DNA from: Desulfovibrionaceae bacterium | Lineage (GTDB): Bacteria > Desulfobacterota > Desulfovibrionia > Desulfovibrionales > Desulfovibrionaceae | Direction: 5' to 3' | Assembly (NCBI GenBank): GCA_016932995.1 | Contig: JAFGBU010000017.1 | Location: 1-64,000, forward strand | Length of the DNA: 64,000 nucleotides | Part shown: piece after piece, positions 56,152-64,000 of the stretch | Layout: every line of letters starts with the position of its first letter | Numbering within the stretch: position 1 is the stretch's first letter | Position numbers and translations under genes: made by a program | The notes under the pieces: model-generated | The model's input: the letters and a program-made list of their open reading frames with translations, nothing else | Database searches by the model: none | What the model was told of the DNA's origin: nothing

Positions 56152-56442
56152 CTATTTCTCGATGATCGCCAGGATGTCTTCCTCGCGCATGATCAGGTGC
56201 TCCGTGCCGTCGATCTTGAACTCGGTCCCGGCGTACTTGGCGAAGAGCACGGTGTCTCCGGCCTTGACGTTCAGGGGGGTGCGCTTGCCCGAGTCGTCCA
56301 GCTTGCCGGGGCCCGCGGCCACGACCTTGCCCTTCATGGGCTTTTCCTTGGCCGAATCCGGGATGATGATCCCGCCGGCGGTCTTTTCTTCCATCTCCAG
56401 GCGCTTGACCAGAACGCGGTCGTTCAGCGGTTTCAGCTTCAT
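56152..56442 (-). CDS. groES: Co-chaperonin GroES
   Basis: 96 residues from ATG 56442 (cggaggttgaaagg). [32 protein letters not shown] has the mobile loop; [13 protein letters not shown]. First gene of groESL. Confidence 0.98.
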   Translation of the reverse strand: MKLKPLNDRVLVKRLEMEEKTAGGIIIPDSAKEKPMKGKVVAAGPGKLDDSGKRTPLNVKAGDTVLFAKYAGTEFKIDGTEHLIMREEDILAIIEK

Positions 56443-56566
56443 TCCTTTCAACCTCCGAATGTTTTTTTGTTTTCTCGTGGCCAGGCAGCGGGAACCGCTA
56501 CCACCCGTGCGACGGAAATGCAAGAAAGCCCGGTGCGCAAAGGGCTTCCCTGAAAATGCTGGACCG

Positions 56567-56594
56567 AAAATAAGTACGCCTTTTATCCTGTCAA
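56567..56594 (-). promoter_or_regulatory. Possible groES promoter
   Basis: On the minus strand TTGACA (56594-56589), 16-base spacer, TATTTT (56572-56567), 125 bases before groES. No CIRCE (TTAGCACTC-N9-GAGTGCTAA) and no clear sigma32 box in the 270-base gap. Confidence 0.45.
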
Positions 56595-56712
56595 GAACAG
56601 GCAAACAAAAAAAGCGCCTCCGGGCGAAGACCAGCCGCGCCCGCGTCCAGACGCCGGGCGCGCAACTTGCATGGCCCCTGGCAGGGAAAAAAGCTCCGCA
56701 CAGGGGACGACC

Positions 56713-57015
56713 ATGGGCAATGATTCAAGCGACCCGGTCCTGCACGAGATCGACTTCCAGGACATCTCCATATCCGGTCACGGGCTCGGGCTCATCAGGC
56801 GGGCGGCCGAGGCGGTCATGCGCCGCTACGTGTCCTGGGTCCAGGCCGAGCGGCTGAGCCTGTTCGAGGCCGTGGCCATGTTCGTGGACAAGGTCTTCTG
56901 GGAGGAGCGCACCGGCGGCCTTCTGCTCTGCGCGGACATGTCCTTCAAGAGCTTCTGCCTGCCCATCCCCAAGGACCACTGGAGCCTCAACCCCAGGACC
57001 GGTCCGCTCCAGTAG
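56713..57015 (+). CDS. Hypothetical protein, 100 aa
   Basis: ATG 56713 after aggggacgacc. Soluble; helical middle with [20 protein letters not shown], then [22 protein letters not shown]. Not recognised. Lies between divergent groES and convergent LOG-family gene. Confidence 0.6.
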   Translation: MGNDSSDPVLHEIDFQDISISGHGLGLIRRAAEAVMRRYVSWVQAERLSLFEAVAMFVDKVFWEERTGGLLLCADMSFKSFCLPIPKDHWSLNPRTGPLQ

Positions 57016-57031
57016 CCCCGGGCCCGGCCCC

Positions 57032-57616
57032 TCAGGCGAGCCTTTTGCGCTCGATCCAGTCGCCCATCCTGGGCGGCCGGAAGTCCCTCAAGCGGTCCAG
57101 GAGCCCGGCCGGGGTCTTGTCCGAGAGGATCATGTCCCGGTGCCCGGGCAGGATGAAGCCCTCATCCGCGGCCAGGTCGAGCATGGCCTTGAGCGGGCCA
57201 AAGAAGCCGTTCACGTCCAGGAGCCCGCAGGGCTTGGCCTGGAGCCCGAGCTGGGTCCAGGTGAGCATCTCGAAGAACTCGTCCAGGGTGCCCAGGCCCC
57301 CGGGCAGGGCGGCGAAGGCGTCCGAGACCTCGGCCATGACCGCCTTGCGTTCCTGGATGGACTCGACAAGCAGGGTCCGGCTCAGGCCCGGGTGGCCGAT
57401 CTCCTTGTCCCAGAGCAGCCTGGGCATGACCCCGACGACCCGGCCGCCGGACTCCAGGGCCGCGTCGGCCAGCTGCCTCATGCAGCCCACCCCGGACCCG
57501 CCGTAGACCAGGGTCAGGCCGCGTCCGGCGATCTCCCGGCCCAGGGCCCGGGCCATGTCCAGGTAGTCCTGGCCCTTGCCCGGGTTGGAGCCCAGAAACA
57601 CGCACACGCTGTTCAT
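57032..57616 (-). CDS. LOG-family protein (TIGR00730; possible cytokinin riboside monophosphate phosphoribohydrolase)
   Basis: 194 residues. VCVFLGSNPGKGQDYLDMA, LVYGGSGVGCMRQLADAA, MPRLLWDKEIGH and PGGLGTLDEFFEMLTWTQLG (PGGxGTxxE) with ERKAVMAEVSDAFAALPGG. Most bacterial members release base from nucleoside 5'-monophosphates. Complete. Confidence 0.94.
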   Translation of the reverse strand: MNSVCVFLGSNPGKGQDYLDMARALGREIAGRGLTLVYGGSGVGCMRQLADAALESGGRVVGVMPRLLWDKEIGHPGLSRTLLVESIQERKAVMAEVSDAFAALPGGLGTLDEFFEMLTWTQLGLQAKPCGLLDVNGFFGPLKAMLDLAADEGFILPGHRDMILSDKTPAGLLDRLRDFRPPRMGDWIERKRLA

Positions 57617-57632
57617 CGGATTGCCCAGGGCT

Positions 57633-57887
57633 TCAGTAGGAGAGGAGGTTCAGGGGGTTGGGCCGCGCCTTGCGGCGGCGGGTGAACCTGGCCCGGTCAA
57701 AGCCCTCCCCGGGCTCCAAGGCCATGCTCCAGTCCGGGTCGTTGGCAAAGGCGCTGACCAGCTCGTGCTCCACGCCCGGCCGGATCAGGAACTCCACGAC
57801 CCCGGCGGGGGTGTCCTTCAGGCGTCCGGCCATGGCCGGCACCAGGCCGCAGACCGTGTCGCGCATGTCCAGGGTCTCCTTTTCCAT
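57633..57887 (-). CDS. Hypothetical small protein, 84 aa
   Basis: ATG 57887, seven bases after mnmE, and 16 before the LOG gene. Charged helical N-half (MRDTVCGLVPAMAGRLKDT), C-terminal basic RRRKARP. Same-strand spacing suggests a real gene of the mnmE transcript; family not recognised. Confidence 0.6.
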   Translation of the reverse strand: MEKETLDMRDTVCGLVPAMAGRLKDTPAGVVEFLIRPGVEHELVSAFANDPDWSMALEPGEGFDRARFTRRRKARPNPLNLLSY

Positions 57888-57894
57888 GGCCGCC

Positions 57895-59283
57895 TCATTT
57901 CCCGATGCAGAACCGGGAGAAAATGTCGTCGAGCACGTCTTTGGAGGTCAGCTCCCCGGTGACCTCGGACAGGATCGCGCAGGCCGCCTCCAGGCGCACG
58001 CCCATGACGTCATAGGTGGCCTCCTGCCGGTTGTCCAGCTCCAGGGCCGCGAGCTCGGCGTCGGCCCGGCCCAGGGCCCGGGCCTGGCGGTCGTTGGGCA
58101 CGGGCTCGTCCTCGCAGGGCCCGTCCCGGCCGTCGAGTATCCGCCGCCTCAGCCCGGCGCACAGCTCCTCGATCCCGGCCCCGGTCCTGGCCGAGATCGG
58201 CAGGGCCTCCAGGCCCAGGGCCGCGAGCCCGGCCAGGGGGTCGGGCGAGGCCGGGGCGAGGTCGGACTTGTTGGCCGCGGCCAATATCCTTTGCGGGCCG
58301 AACTCGCGGGCGGCCTCGACATCCTCCCCGGACAGGGGCCTGGACCGGTCGCAGACCAGAAGCACCAGATCGGCCCGGCCGGCCAGCTCCCGGCCCAGCT
58401 CAAGACCGGCCCGCTCGACCTCGTCGCCCGGATCGCCCAGCCCGGCCGTGTCCGCGACGCGCACCAGGGCCCCGCCCAGGTCCAGGGTCTCCTCCAGGTA
58501 GTCCCGGGTGGTGCCCGGGGCCTCGGCGACTATGGCCCGCTCGCGGCCCAGAAGGGCGTTGAGCAGGCTGGACTTGCCCGCGTTCACCCGGCCGAGGAGC
58601 ACGGCGAGCGCGCCCTGGCGCCAGGCCCGGCCGCGCCGGACCCCGGCCAGGAGCCTGCCCAGGGCCTCGCGGACCAGGCCGCAGTCCCGGGCCAGCTCGG
58701 CCCTGGACAGGCACTCGGCCTCGTCGTCCGGAAAGTCCACGGCCAGGCACAATTTGGCCCTGAGGTCCTGCAAGAGGGCCTTGAGCTCCCTGATCCTCTG
58801 GCCCAGGGCCCCGGAGAGCTTGATCTGGGCCAGGCGCAGGGCGGCCTGGCCGGGCGCGGAGATGGCCTCGGCCACGGCCTCGGCCTGGGTCAGGTCCAGG
58901 CGGCCGTTCAGAAAGGCCCTGAGGGTGAATTCTCCCGGCCGGGCCTGGCGCGCGCCCCTGTCCAGGGCCGCGGCCAGGACCACTGCCACGACGGCCCGGC
59001 CCCCGTGGCAGTGGAACTCGAAGCAGTCCTCGCCGGTGTAGGAGTTCGGCCCGGGCATGAACGCGGCCAGGACCTCGTCCAGGACCCGGCCCTGGGCGTC
59101 CAGGACCTGGCCGTGGTGCAGGCGGTAGGGCCTGAACCCGGAAAAGGAGGGTCTGAGGGAGCGGAACATGGCCCGGGCCAGGGCCGAGGCCCTGGCCCCG
59201 GACAGGCGCACTATGCCCAGCGCGCCGCTGCCCGGCGGGGTGGCCACGGCCGCGATGGTGTCCTTTGAACTCGGGCTGGGCAT
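57895..59283 (-). CDS. mnmE: tRNA modification GTPase MnmE
   Basis: 462 residues. N-terminal THF-binding domain (TIAAVATPPGSGALGIVRLSG, RPGEFTLRAFLNGRLDLTQAEAV), G domain with GRVNAGKSSLLNALLGRERAIV, APGTTRDYLEE, DTAGL, NKSDL, and the C-terminal CIGK with catalytic Cys. Acts with MnmG on wobble U34. Confidence 0.98.
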   Translation of the reverse strand: MPSPSSKDTIAAVATPPGSGALGIVRLSGARASALARAMFRSLRPSFSGFRPYRLHHGQVLDAQGRVLDEVLAAFMPGPNSYTGEDCFEFHCHGGRAVVAVVLAAALDRGARQARPGEFTLRAFLNGRLDLTQAEAVAEAISAPGQAALRLAQIKLSGALGQRIRELKALLQDLRAKLCLAVDFPDDEAECLSRAELARDCGLVREALGRLLAGVRRGRAWRQGALAVLLGRVNAGKSSLLNALLGRERAIVAEAPGTTRDYLEETLDLGGALVRVADTAGLGDPGDEVERAGLELGRELAGRADLVLLVCDRSRPLSGEDVEAAREFGPQRILAAANKSDLAPASPDPLAGLAALGLEALPISARTGAGIEELCAGLRRRILDGRDGPCEDEPVPNDRQARALGRADAELAALELDNRQEATYDVMGVRLEAACAILSEVTGELTSKDVLDDIFSRFCIGK

Positions 59284-59329
59284 GTCCTGGCGTCCCCCGC
59301 CGGGGCCCTTGGCCGGACCGGGCCCCGGG

Positions 59330-60427
59330 CTAGTCCTGGTCGGGCTTGTTCCAGTTCTTGCGCTTGGGCACGATGAGCACCCGCTTCATGGGCCCCTCGC
59401 CCTTGCTGCGGGTGAACACGCTCTCGGAGTTCTGCAGGGCCAGGTGCACGACCCTGCGGTGATACGAGCTCATCGGCCTGGTGCTCTGGGTGCGGTCCTG
59501 GGCCACGCACTTCTCGGCCAGGTCCCTGGCCATCTGCCTGAGCCTCTCGTCCTGGCGCTCCCGGTAGTCCCCGCTGTCGAGCTGGACCCGGATCGAGGCC
59601 TGCATCTTCCTGGTCACCAGGCGGTTGACCAGGTATTGCAGGGCGGCCAGGGTCTGGCCCTCGCGGCCGATGATCAGTCCGGAGTGCTCCTCGTCGTCTA
59701 TGACCACCTTGACCCGGTCCGTGTCCAGGGCGATCTCGACCTTGGGCTCGGCGATGATGGGCCGCAGCAGGTTCTCGGTCACCTCGCGCACGGTCCTGAC
59801 CAGGGCCTCCTTGTCCAGGCCGGCCAGGGTGTCGGCCTGGCCCTCGGACCCGTTCTCTTCGTTCTCCTCGGACAGGTCCAAGGGGGCCTCGACCGGCCTT
59901 TGCGCGGGTCTCGGGGCCCTTTCAGGGGCCTTTTGAGCGGGTCTTTCAGGGGCCTTGTCCCTGGCCTGGCGCTGCTCGGGCTGGCGCTGCTCCCTGGCCT
60001 GGCGCTGCTCGGGCTCGGGCTGGCGCTGCTCGGGCTCGGGCTGGCGCTGCTCGGGCTTCGGGGCCCTTTCAGGGGTCTTTTGAGCGGGCCTTTCAGGGGC
60101 CTTGTCCCGGGCCTGGATCTGTTCGGGCCTGCGCTGCTCCCTGGCCTGGCGCTGTTCGGGCCTGCGCTGCTCCCTGGGCCCCTCAGCGGCCTCCGGGGCG
60201 CTCGGCCCCTTGTCCTGGGCCTGGTCCTCGACCTCGGCCAGGGCCTTGAAGTTGCTCGGCCTGGCCTTGATGGCCGCCTTTTTGACGCCCATCAGGCCGA
60301 AGATGCCCGTGGAGCCGCCGCCCAAGATCTCGATCTCCAGTTTGTCGCGTTTGAGATTGAAGTAGTCGCATGCGGCCTCGATGGCCTCGTCCAGGTTCTT
60401 GCCCTGGAATTCCTTGTATCCGTTCAT
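59330..60427 (-). CDS. jag: Jag/KhpB RNA-binding protein with Gln/Arg repeat linker
   Basis: 365 residues. Jag-N 1-52 (EFQGKNLDEAIEAACDYFNL ... STGIFGLMGVKKA), linker ~60-190 of repeats such as REQRRPEQ and PEPEQRQ with two near-identical long units, KH ~215-285 (LIIGREGQTLAALQYLVNRL), R3H ~290-365 (MSSYHRRVVHLALQ). Binds RNA; genomic partner of yidC, 48 bases upstream. Confidence 0.95.
   Translation of the reverse strand: MNGYKEFQGKNLDEAIEAACDYFNLKRDKLEIEILGGGSTGIFGLMGVKKAAIKARPSNFKALAEVEDQAQDKGPSAPEAAEGPREQRRPEQRQAREQRRPEQIQARDKAPERPAQKTPERAPKPEQRQPEPEQRQPEPEQRQAREQRQPEQRQARDKAPERPAQKAPERAPRPAQRPVEAPLDLSEENEENGSEGQADTLAGLDKEALVRTVREVTENLLRPIIAEPKVEIALDTDRVKVVIDDEEHSGLIIGREGQTLAALQYLVNRLVTRKMQASIRVQLDSGDYRERQDERLRQMARDLAEKCVAQDRTQSTRPMSSYHRRVVHLALQNSESVFTRSKGEGPMKRVLIVPKRKNWNKPDQD
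59885..60180. repeat. Low-complexity repeats inside jag
   Basis: DNA repeats (cctggcgctgctc / ctgctcgggct units and two copies of the ggcctttcaggggccttgtcc region) encode the Glu-Gln-Arg-Pro linker. Confidence 0.85.
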
Positions 60428-60475
60428 GGTCTTTCCTCACTTTGCGCGTTCCGCGTCGGCGGATTCGTTCCTGTT

Positions 60476-62092
60476 TCAGGCCCGCTTTTTACCGCGCTGG
60501 ATCATCCACCACTGCTGGGCGATGGACAGGATGTTGTTGACCATCCAGTAAATGACCAGCCCTGCCGGGAAGCTCAAAAACAGGAAGGTGAAGATTACGG
60601 GCAACAGGTACATGATCTTGTTCTGCATCGAGTCGCCCGTGGTCGGGGTCATCCTCTGCTGGAGAAACATGGTCACGCCCATCAGGATGGGGGTGACGTA
60701 GAAGGGGTCCTTGGCCGAGAGGTCGGCGAGCCAGATCTTGTCCGTGAACGGCAGGTGGCTGATGAACGGCGCGTGCCTGAGCTCGATGGCCCCGAGGAGC
60801 GCCTTGTACAGCCCGAAGAACACCGGTATCTGGACGAACATGGGCACGCAGCCCCCGGCCGGGTTTATCTTGTAGGTCTTGTACAGGGCCATGGTCTCCT
60901 GGTTGAGGCGCTGCTTGTCGTCCTTGTACTTCTCCTTGAGCTTCTGGATGTGCGGCTGGAGCCTCTTCATCTGCTCCATGGACTTGTAGCTCTTCTCGGA
61001 CAGGGGCCAGAAGATGATCTTGATGATGATCGTCAGGATGATGATCGCCACGCCGTAGTTGCCGGCCACGTGCTTGTAGCACCAGTCCACGACCCAGAGC
61101 AGGGGCTTGGCCAGGAAGTCGAACCAGCCGAAGTCCACGGCCGCCTTGAGGTCGCCCGGGGCCTGGGCCAGGAGGTCCCGCTCGCAGGGCCCGATGAAGT
61201 ACGAGCACTTGAAGGCCGTGGGCCCGGCCGGGGTCACCGCCGCGGTCTGCTCCACGGCCATGCGGAAGACGTTGTCCTGCATCCCGGCCTTGAACACCAC
61301 CTGCTCGGCCGCGGGCGCGATGGCCTGGATGAAGTAGTTGCTGTCTATGGCCCCCCACCTGACCCGGCCGCTGAAGGTCACGCCCTTGTCCCTCAGGTCG
61401 TCGCGGTCGCTCTCCTCCTCCAGGCCGCCCGGGCCCAGGTAGGCCACCCTGGTCGGGTTGTAGCGGTTGTCCTCGGCGGACAGGCTCTCGGTGGCCCCGG
61501 TGAAGGCCAGCCGGACCTCGCCCGCGGCCTGGCCCAGGCTGCTGACCGCGGCGGTCTCCTCTAGCAGGTAGGAGTCGCCCCGGAGCGACAGGCTGCGCTG
61601 GACGCGGTAGCCCGCGGCCTCGCCGGTGAACACCAGGGTTTTGGTCTCCTCCGGGCCGAGGCGGATCTCGTCCTGGCCGTCAAAGGCCCAGGCCCCGGAG
61701 CGCCAGGTGGGCACGCCGTTCAGCAGGATGCCGAGCGGCGCCTTGGCCCGGGCGGTCTGGCCGACCATGTCGATGTTCGCCGAGTCGGGCTGGATGGTCT
61801 GCTTGTACCTCTTGAGCACGAAGCCCTCCAGGACCCCGCCCTGGGTGTTGATCAGCGCGCTGTACAGGGGGGTCTCGACCCTGATCCTGCGCCCCGGGGT
61901 CGGCTTGACGGCCTCGGCCTCCACGGCCGGGGCCGAGGCCTGGGCCGGGGCCTGGTCCGGGGCGGGCCGGGCCTGGTCCGTGGCCTCGACGGCCTGGGTC
62001 TGGACCGGCTTTGCCGGCGGGAACACGTACTGCCAGCCGAAGAGGATGAGCAGGGATACGCCCAGGGCCACTATGAGACGGGTATTGTCCAT
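60476..62092 (-). CDS. yidC: Membrane protein insertase YidC
   Basis: 538 residues. N-terminal anchor 5-22 (LIVALGVSLLILFGWQYVF), long Ala/Pro linker, periplasmic beta domain ~75-330, then five C-terminal helices beginning GVAIIILTIIIKIIFWPL with the hydrophilic-groove Arg region (KSYKSMEQMKRLQPHIQKLKEKYKDD), GGCVPMFVQIPVFFGLY and PAGLVIYWMVNNILSIAQQW. Start directly abuts the yidD stop. Confidence 0.98.
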   Translation of the reverse strand: MDNTRLIVALGVSLLILFGWQYVFPPAKPVQTQAVEATDQARPAPDQAPAQASAPAVEAEAVKPTPGRRIRVETPLYSALINTQGGVLEGFVLKRYKQTIQPDSANIDMVGQTARAKAPLGILLNGVPTWRSGAWAFDGQDEIRLGPEETKTLVFTGEAAGYRVQRSLSLRGDSYLLEETAAVSSLGQAAGEVRLAFTGATESLSAEDNRYNPTRVAYLGPGGLEEESDRDDLRDKGVTFSGRVRWGAIDSNYFIQAIAPAAEQVVFKAGMQDNVFRMAVEQTAAVTPAGPTAFKCSYFIGPCERDLLAQAPGDLKAAVDFGWFDFLAKPLLWVVDWCYKHVAGNYGVAIIILTIIIKIIFWPLSEKSYKSMEQMKRLQPHIQKLKEKYKDDKQRLNQETMALYKTYKINPAGGCVPMFVQIPVFFGLYKALLGAIELRHAPFISHLPFTDKIWLADLSAKDPFYVTPILMGVTMFLQQRMTPTTGDSMQNKIMYLLPVIFTFLFLSFPAGLVIYWMVNNILSIAQQWWMIQRGKKRA

Positions 62093-62344
62093 TCAAACAC
62101 GCTTCCTTGTTGGCAATGACCAGGTCCAGGTTTCGGGCACCGGATCGAATCCTCCCCGGCACAGGGGCTGGCAGCGCAAGAGACGCCAGGCGGCCAGCAG
62201 GCCGCCCTTGACCGAGCCGTGCGCGAGGACCGCCTGCCTGGCGTATTCCGAGCAGGAGGGCTCGAAGCGGCAGCAGCCCGCGAACAGGGGGGAGAAGAGT
62301 TTCTGGTAAATCCAAATGAGCGCCAGGATGATCGAGCGCATCAT
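62093..62344 (-). CDS. yidD: YidD membrane insertion factor
   Basis: 83 residues. Amphipathic N-terminus then [24 protein letters not shown] with the Cys pair, [16 protein letters not shown]. Stop abuts yidC start (TGAATG). Six bases behind rnpA. Confidence 0.95.
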   Translation of the reverse strand: MMRSIILALIWIYQKLFSPLFAGCCRFEPSCSEYARQAVLAHGSVKGGLLAAWRLLRCQPLCRGGFDPVPETWTWSLPTRKRV

Positions 62345-62350
62345 TTCCTC

Positions 62351-62731
62351 TCAATTCGCCTTTCCGGCCTTGGCGCAGTTTTTTATGCGCCCGATCAGCG
62401 GGGCGAGTTCCTCGGTCGTCCGGGCCAGGTCGATCCGCTCGGGGTCCAGGCCGCGCTTGGCCACCACGACCACGTCCACCGGATATCGCAGGCGCTGCTG
62501 GTTCAATCTGAAGAACTCGCGGACGACCCGTTTCACACGGTTGCGCGCCACCGCTGAACCAGTCTTCCTGCTCACGGCCAGCCCGAGCCGCAGGCCTTCC
62601 GGGCCTTGGTCCCTGCGGGCCGCAAAGACGATGAAGCTGGTGGTGAAGAACTTGACGCCCCGGTCGAAGCAGACCTGAAACTGGGGGCGCTTGAGCAGGC
62701 GGCGCTCCTGCGGCCAGTCTAGACGCTTAAT
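62351..62731 (-). CDS. rnpA: RNase P protein component, apparent ATT start inside rpmH
   Basis: 126 residues if begun at ATT 62731. The conserved N-terminus ([20 protein letters not shown]), the RNR core ([23 protein letters not shown]) and the end are all in one frame. The frame has no ATG, GTG or TTG from the stop codon upstream of rpmH down to a GTG at 62575, which would delete the conserved front part. ATT 62731 has aaagga 9 bases before it and overlaps the last 13 bases of rpmH. A CTG further in (within RRLLKR) is an alternative. Protein identity is sure; the start is not. Confidence 0.9.
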   Translation of the reverse strand: MKRLDWPQERRLLKRPQFQVCFDRGVKFFTTSFIVFAARRDQGPEGLRLGLAVSRKTGSAVARNRVKRVVREFFRLNQQRLRYPVDVVVVAKRGLDPERIDLARTTEELAPLIGRIKNCAKAGKAN

Positions 62732-62853
62732 CTCTTGCGTCCTTTGGCCCGGCGGCGTCTGAGCACCGCCCGGCCGCTCTTGGTCCGGGAACGCACAAGA
62801 AAACCGTGGGTCCTTTTCCTGCGGGTATTGCTCGGCTGATAAGTCCTTTTCAT
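62719..62853 (-). CDS. rpmH: Ribosomal protein L34
   Basis: 44 residues: [20 protein letters not shown], then [24 protein letters not shown]. Normal length and sequence; gcaggag upstream. Too short for most ORF cut-offs. Heads the rpmH-rnpA-yidD-yidC-jag-mnmE run. Confidence 0.98.
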   Translation of the reverse strand: MKRTYQPSNTRRKRTHGFLVRSRTKSGRAVLRRRRAKGRKRLSV

Positions 62854-63010
62854 ATGAAAAATCTCCTGCGAGTGATTTTGTCTCTCAAGGTTGAACGGAA
62901 GTTCTTAGCCGTTCGACCTCGCCCCGTCAAGCGCCTCGGCCCGTCGGGCCCCTGCTTCCTGTCCCGGCCGTTATCTGCTAAACGCCGATTGTCGGCGCTG
63001 TTCTCGAATA

Positions 63011-63038
63011 TAGATATTTTTTTTAAAGCCGATGTCAA
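63011..63038 (-). promoter_or_regulatory. Promoter of the rpmH-yidC operon
   Basis: TTGACA (63038-63033), 16-base A-rich spacer, TATCTA (63016-63011) on the minus strand. The ~155-base leader to rpmH contains inverted repeats gaacgg/ccgttc (around 62895-62918) and gccga-ttg-tcggc (around 62983). Confidence 0.6.
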
Positions 63039-63071
63039 GCCAGGACCTTGGACTTGTTTTTGGGGGAGGCG

Positions 63072-63725
63072 ATGAAGAATCCGGTTGACGCTTATTGGAG
63101 CCGGCGTCTGGCCGAGGCGGCCGAGGCCCTTGAGGCCAACGGGTTCGAGGCCCGGGTCGCGGCCACGGCTGAGGCCGCCAGGGACTACGCGCTGAGCGAC
63201 CTGATCCCGGCCCTGGGGCCTGCGACCATGGGCCTGGGCGGGTCCAAGACCGTGGTCGACATCGGCCTCTACGAGGCCCTCAAGGCCCTGGACGGCCCGA
63301 GGCTCTTGGACAGCTACGACAAGTCCCTGTCCAAGGAGGCCAAGATCGAGCTCAGGCGCGAGAGCCTGTTGAGCGACCTGTTCTTCATGGGCAGCAACGC
63401 GGTCACCGAGGACGGCCTGCTCGTGAACCTGGACATGATCGGCAACCGGGTCGGGGCCCTGGCCTTCGGCCCCAGGCACGTCCTGGTTGTGGCCGGCCGC
63501 AACAAGATCGTGCCCGACCTGGAGCAGGCCGTGGCCCGGGTCAAGAACTACGCCGCGCCGGTCAACGCCATGCGCCTGGGCATGAAGACCCCGTGCGCCA
63601 AGACCGGCCGCTGCGCGGACTGCGAAGGCCCGGAGCGCATCTGCAACGTCTGGACGATCACCGAGCGCTGCCATCCCAGGGGGCGGATCAAGGTGGTCCT
63701 GATCAACGAGGACCTGGGGCTTTAG
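63072..63725 (+). CDS. LUD-domain (lactate utilisation-type, LutC-like) protein
   Basis: 217 residues from ATG 63072 (tgggggaggcg). DUF162/LUD features: TMGLGGSKTVVDIGLYEAL, RRESLLSDLFFMGSNAVTEDG, LVNLDMIGNRVGALAFGPRHVLVVAGRNKIV. A C-terminal Cys group CAKTGRCADCEGPERICNVW could bind a metal or cluster and is common in this short LUD subtype. Actual substrate unknown. Next gene follows 9 bases later. Confidence 0.88.
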   Translation: MKNPVDAYWSRRLAEAAEALEANGFEARVAATAEAARDYALSDLIPALGPATMGLGGSKTVVDIGLYEALKALDGPRLLDSYDKSLSKEAKIELRRESLLSDLFFMGSNAVTEDGLLVNLDMIGNRVGALAFGPRHVLVVAGRNKIVPDLEQAVARVKNYAAPVNAMRLGMKTPCAKTGRCADCEGPERICNVWTITERCHPRGRIKVVLINEDLGL

Positions 63726-63734
63726 GGGGCGGCC

Positions 63735-64000
63735 TTGAGCAGGGGACACGCCTCCCCGGCCAGGACCTACCGCGAGTCGGTCAGGCCCGGCCGAGGCGAG
63801 GTCGCCTTCCAGGTGGTCGTGGAGCAGACCGACCTGTTCGTGGTCGCCGAGCGGGACCTGAGCGCGGAGCTGGCCGATTTCCTGCGCGGCCTGCGCGCCG
63901 GGCTCAAGACCCACATCCTGCTCCAGCCCGAGTTCGCGCGCAGCCTGGTCCCGGTAGAGGTCCCGGAGAGCGCCCCGGCCCTGGCCAGGGAAATGGCCCG
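63735..64000 (+). CDS. UPF0280 family protein, cut by right window edge
   Basis: TTG at 63735 with aggggg 5 bases upstream; 88 codons remain open to the edge. RTYRESVRPGRGEVAFQVVVEQTDLFV is the family N-terminus (ApbE-like fold), AGLKTHILLQPEFARSLVPVEVP follows. Usually next to LUD genes in deltaproteobacteria. Function not established. Confidence 0.82.
   Translation, partial: MSRGHASPARTYRESVRPGRGEVAFQVVVEQTDLFVVAERDLSAELADFLRGLRAGLKTHILLQPEFARSLVPVEVPESAPALAREMA

Noticed and set aside
56443-56712. CIRCE or sigma32 control of groESL
   Set aside because: No TTAGCACTC/GAGTGCTAA dyad and no CTTGAAA-N14-CCCCAT found upstream; only a sigma70-like pair.

Overview
The window is a GC-rich chromosomal segment whose gene content points to a Desulfovibrionales-type sulfate reducer. 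The clearest marker is one aromatic operon in the order aldolase-type ADTH synthase, type II 3-dehydroquinate synthase, pheA, aroA, tyrA, trpE-G-D-C-F-B-A, which is the arrangement known from Desulfovibrio. Other genes that fit are an N-type (Na+-type) F-ATPase operon, AmmeMemoRadiSam proteins and a LUD/UPF0280 pair. I see no insertion sequence, phage gene, CRISPR array, rRNA or tRNA. Arg AGG and Ile ATA codons are common throughout, so base usage looks uniform and there is no obvious transferred island. Layout. 1-2 kb: a Memo-family protein cut by the left edge, an RsbW-like ATPase domain and a tiny Arg-rich repeat protein. 2-8.7 kb: N-ATPase operon atpD-C-I(Q)-R-B-E-F-A-G, followed by a kinase-like gene. 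9.7-24.4 kb: a stress and signalling block with five universal stress protein genes, a three-PAS hybrid histidine kinase, a sigma54-type response regulator, a Pal-like lipoprotein, three tandem Hsp20 genes, acylphosphatase, a DUF72 protein, a cation/proton antiporter and the AmrS radical SAM enzyme. 24.4-27 kb: Trk potassium uptake (TrkH and two TrkA-type proteins). 27-30.3 kb: a small unknown, a cytosolic sialidase-like beta-propeller and a phenylacetate-CoA-ligase-like enzyme. 30.4-42.1 kb: the aromatic operon. 42.1-44.2 kb: divergent amtB-glnB behind a sigma54 promoter. 44.2-46.6 kb: panC-panD-metK. 46.7-54.4 kb: degenerate GGDEF/TPR protein, HD-GYP protein, phosphoglucomutase, cNMP-binding protein, Mut7-C protein and TPR protein. 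54.4-56.6 kb: groES-groEL. 57-62.9 kb: LOG-family protein, small unknown, mnmE, jag, yidC, yidD, rnpA, rpmH (all minus). 63-64 kb: LUD protein and a UPF0280 protein cut by the right edge. The most notable find is a probable two-tier attenuation system in the aromatic operon. Upstream of the first gene lies a 30-codon leader ORF containing the run YYFWYWY, followed by a terminator hairpin. It could gate all twelve genes on Tyr, Phe and Trp supply. Between tyrA and trpE lies a second terminator. Here the Trp-sensing leader peptide appears to be the C-terminus of TyrA itself, which ends WWWRD. Just after the tyrA stop codon is a 9-nt segment that can pair with the 5' arm of that terminator as an antiterminator. 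The operon could thus respond first to total aromatic supply and then, for the trp genes only, to tryptophan. A second oddity is rnpA, which has no ATG, GTG or TTG start in a plausible place and seems to begin at ATT inside rpmH.
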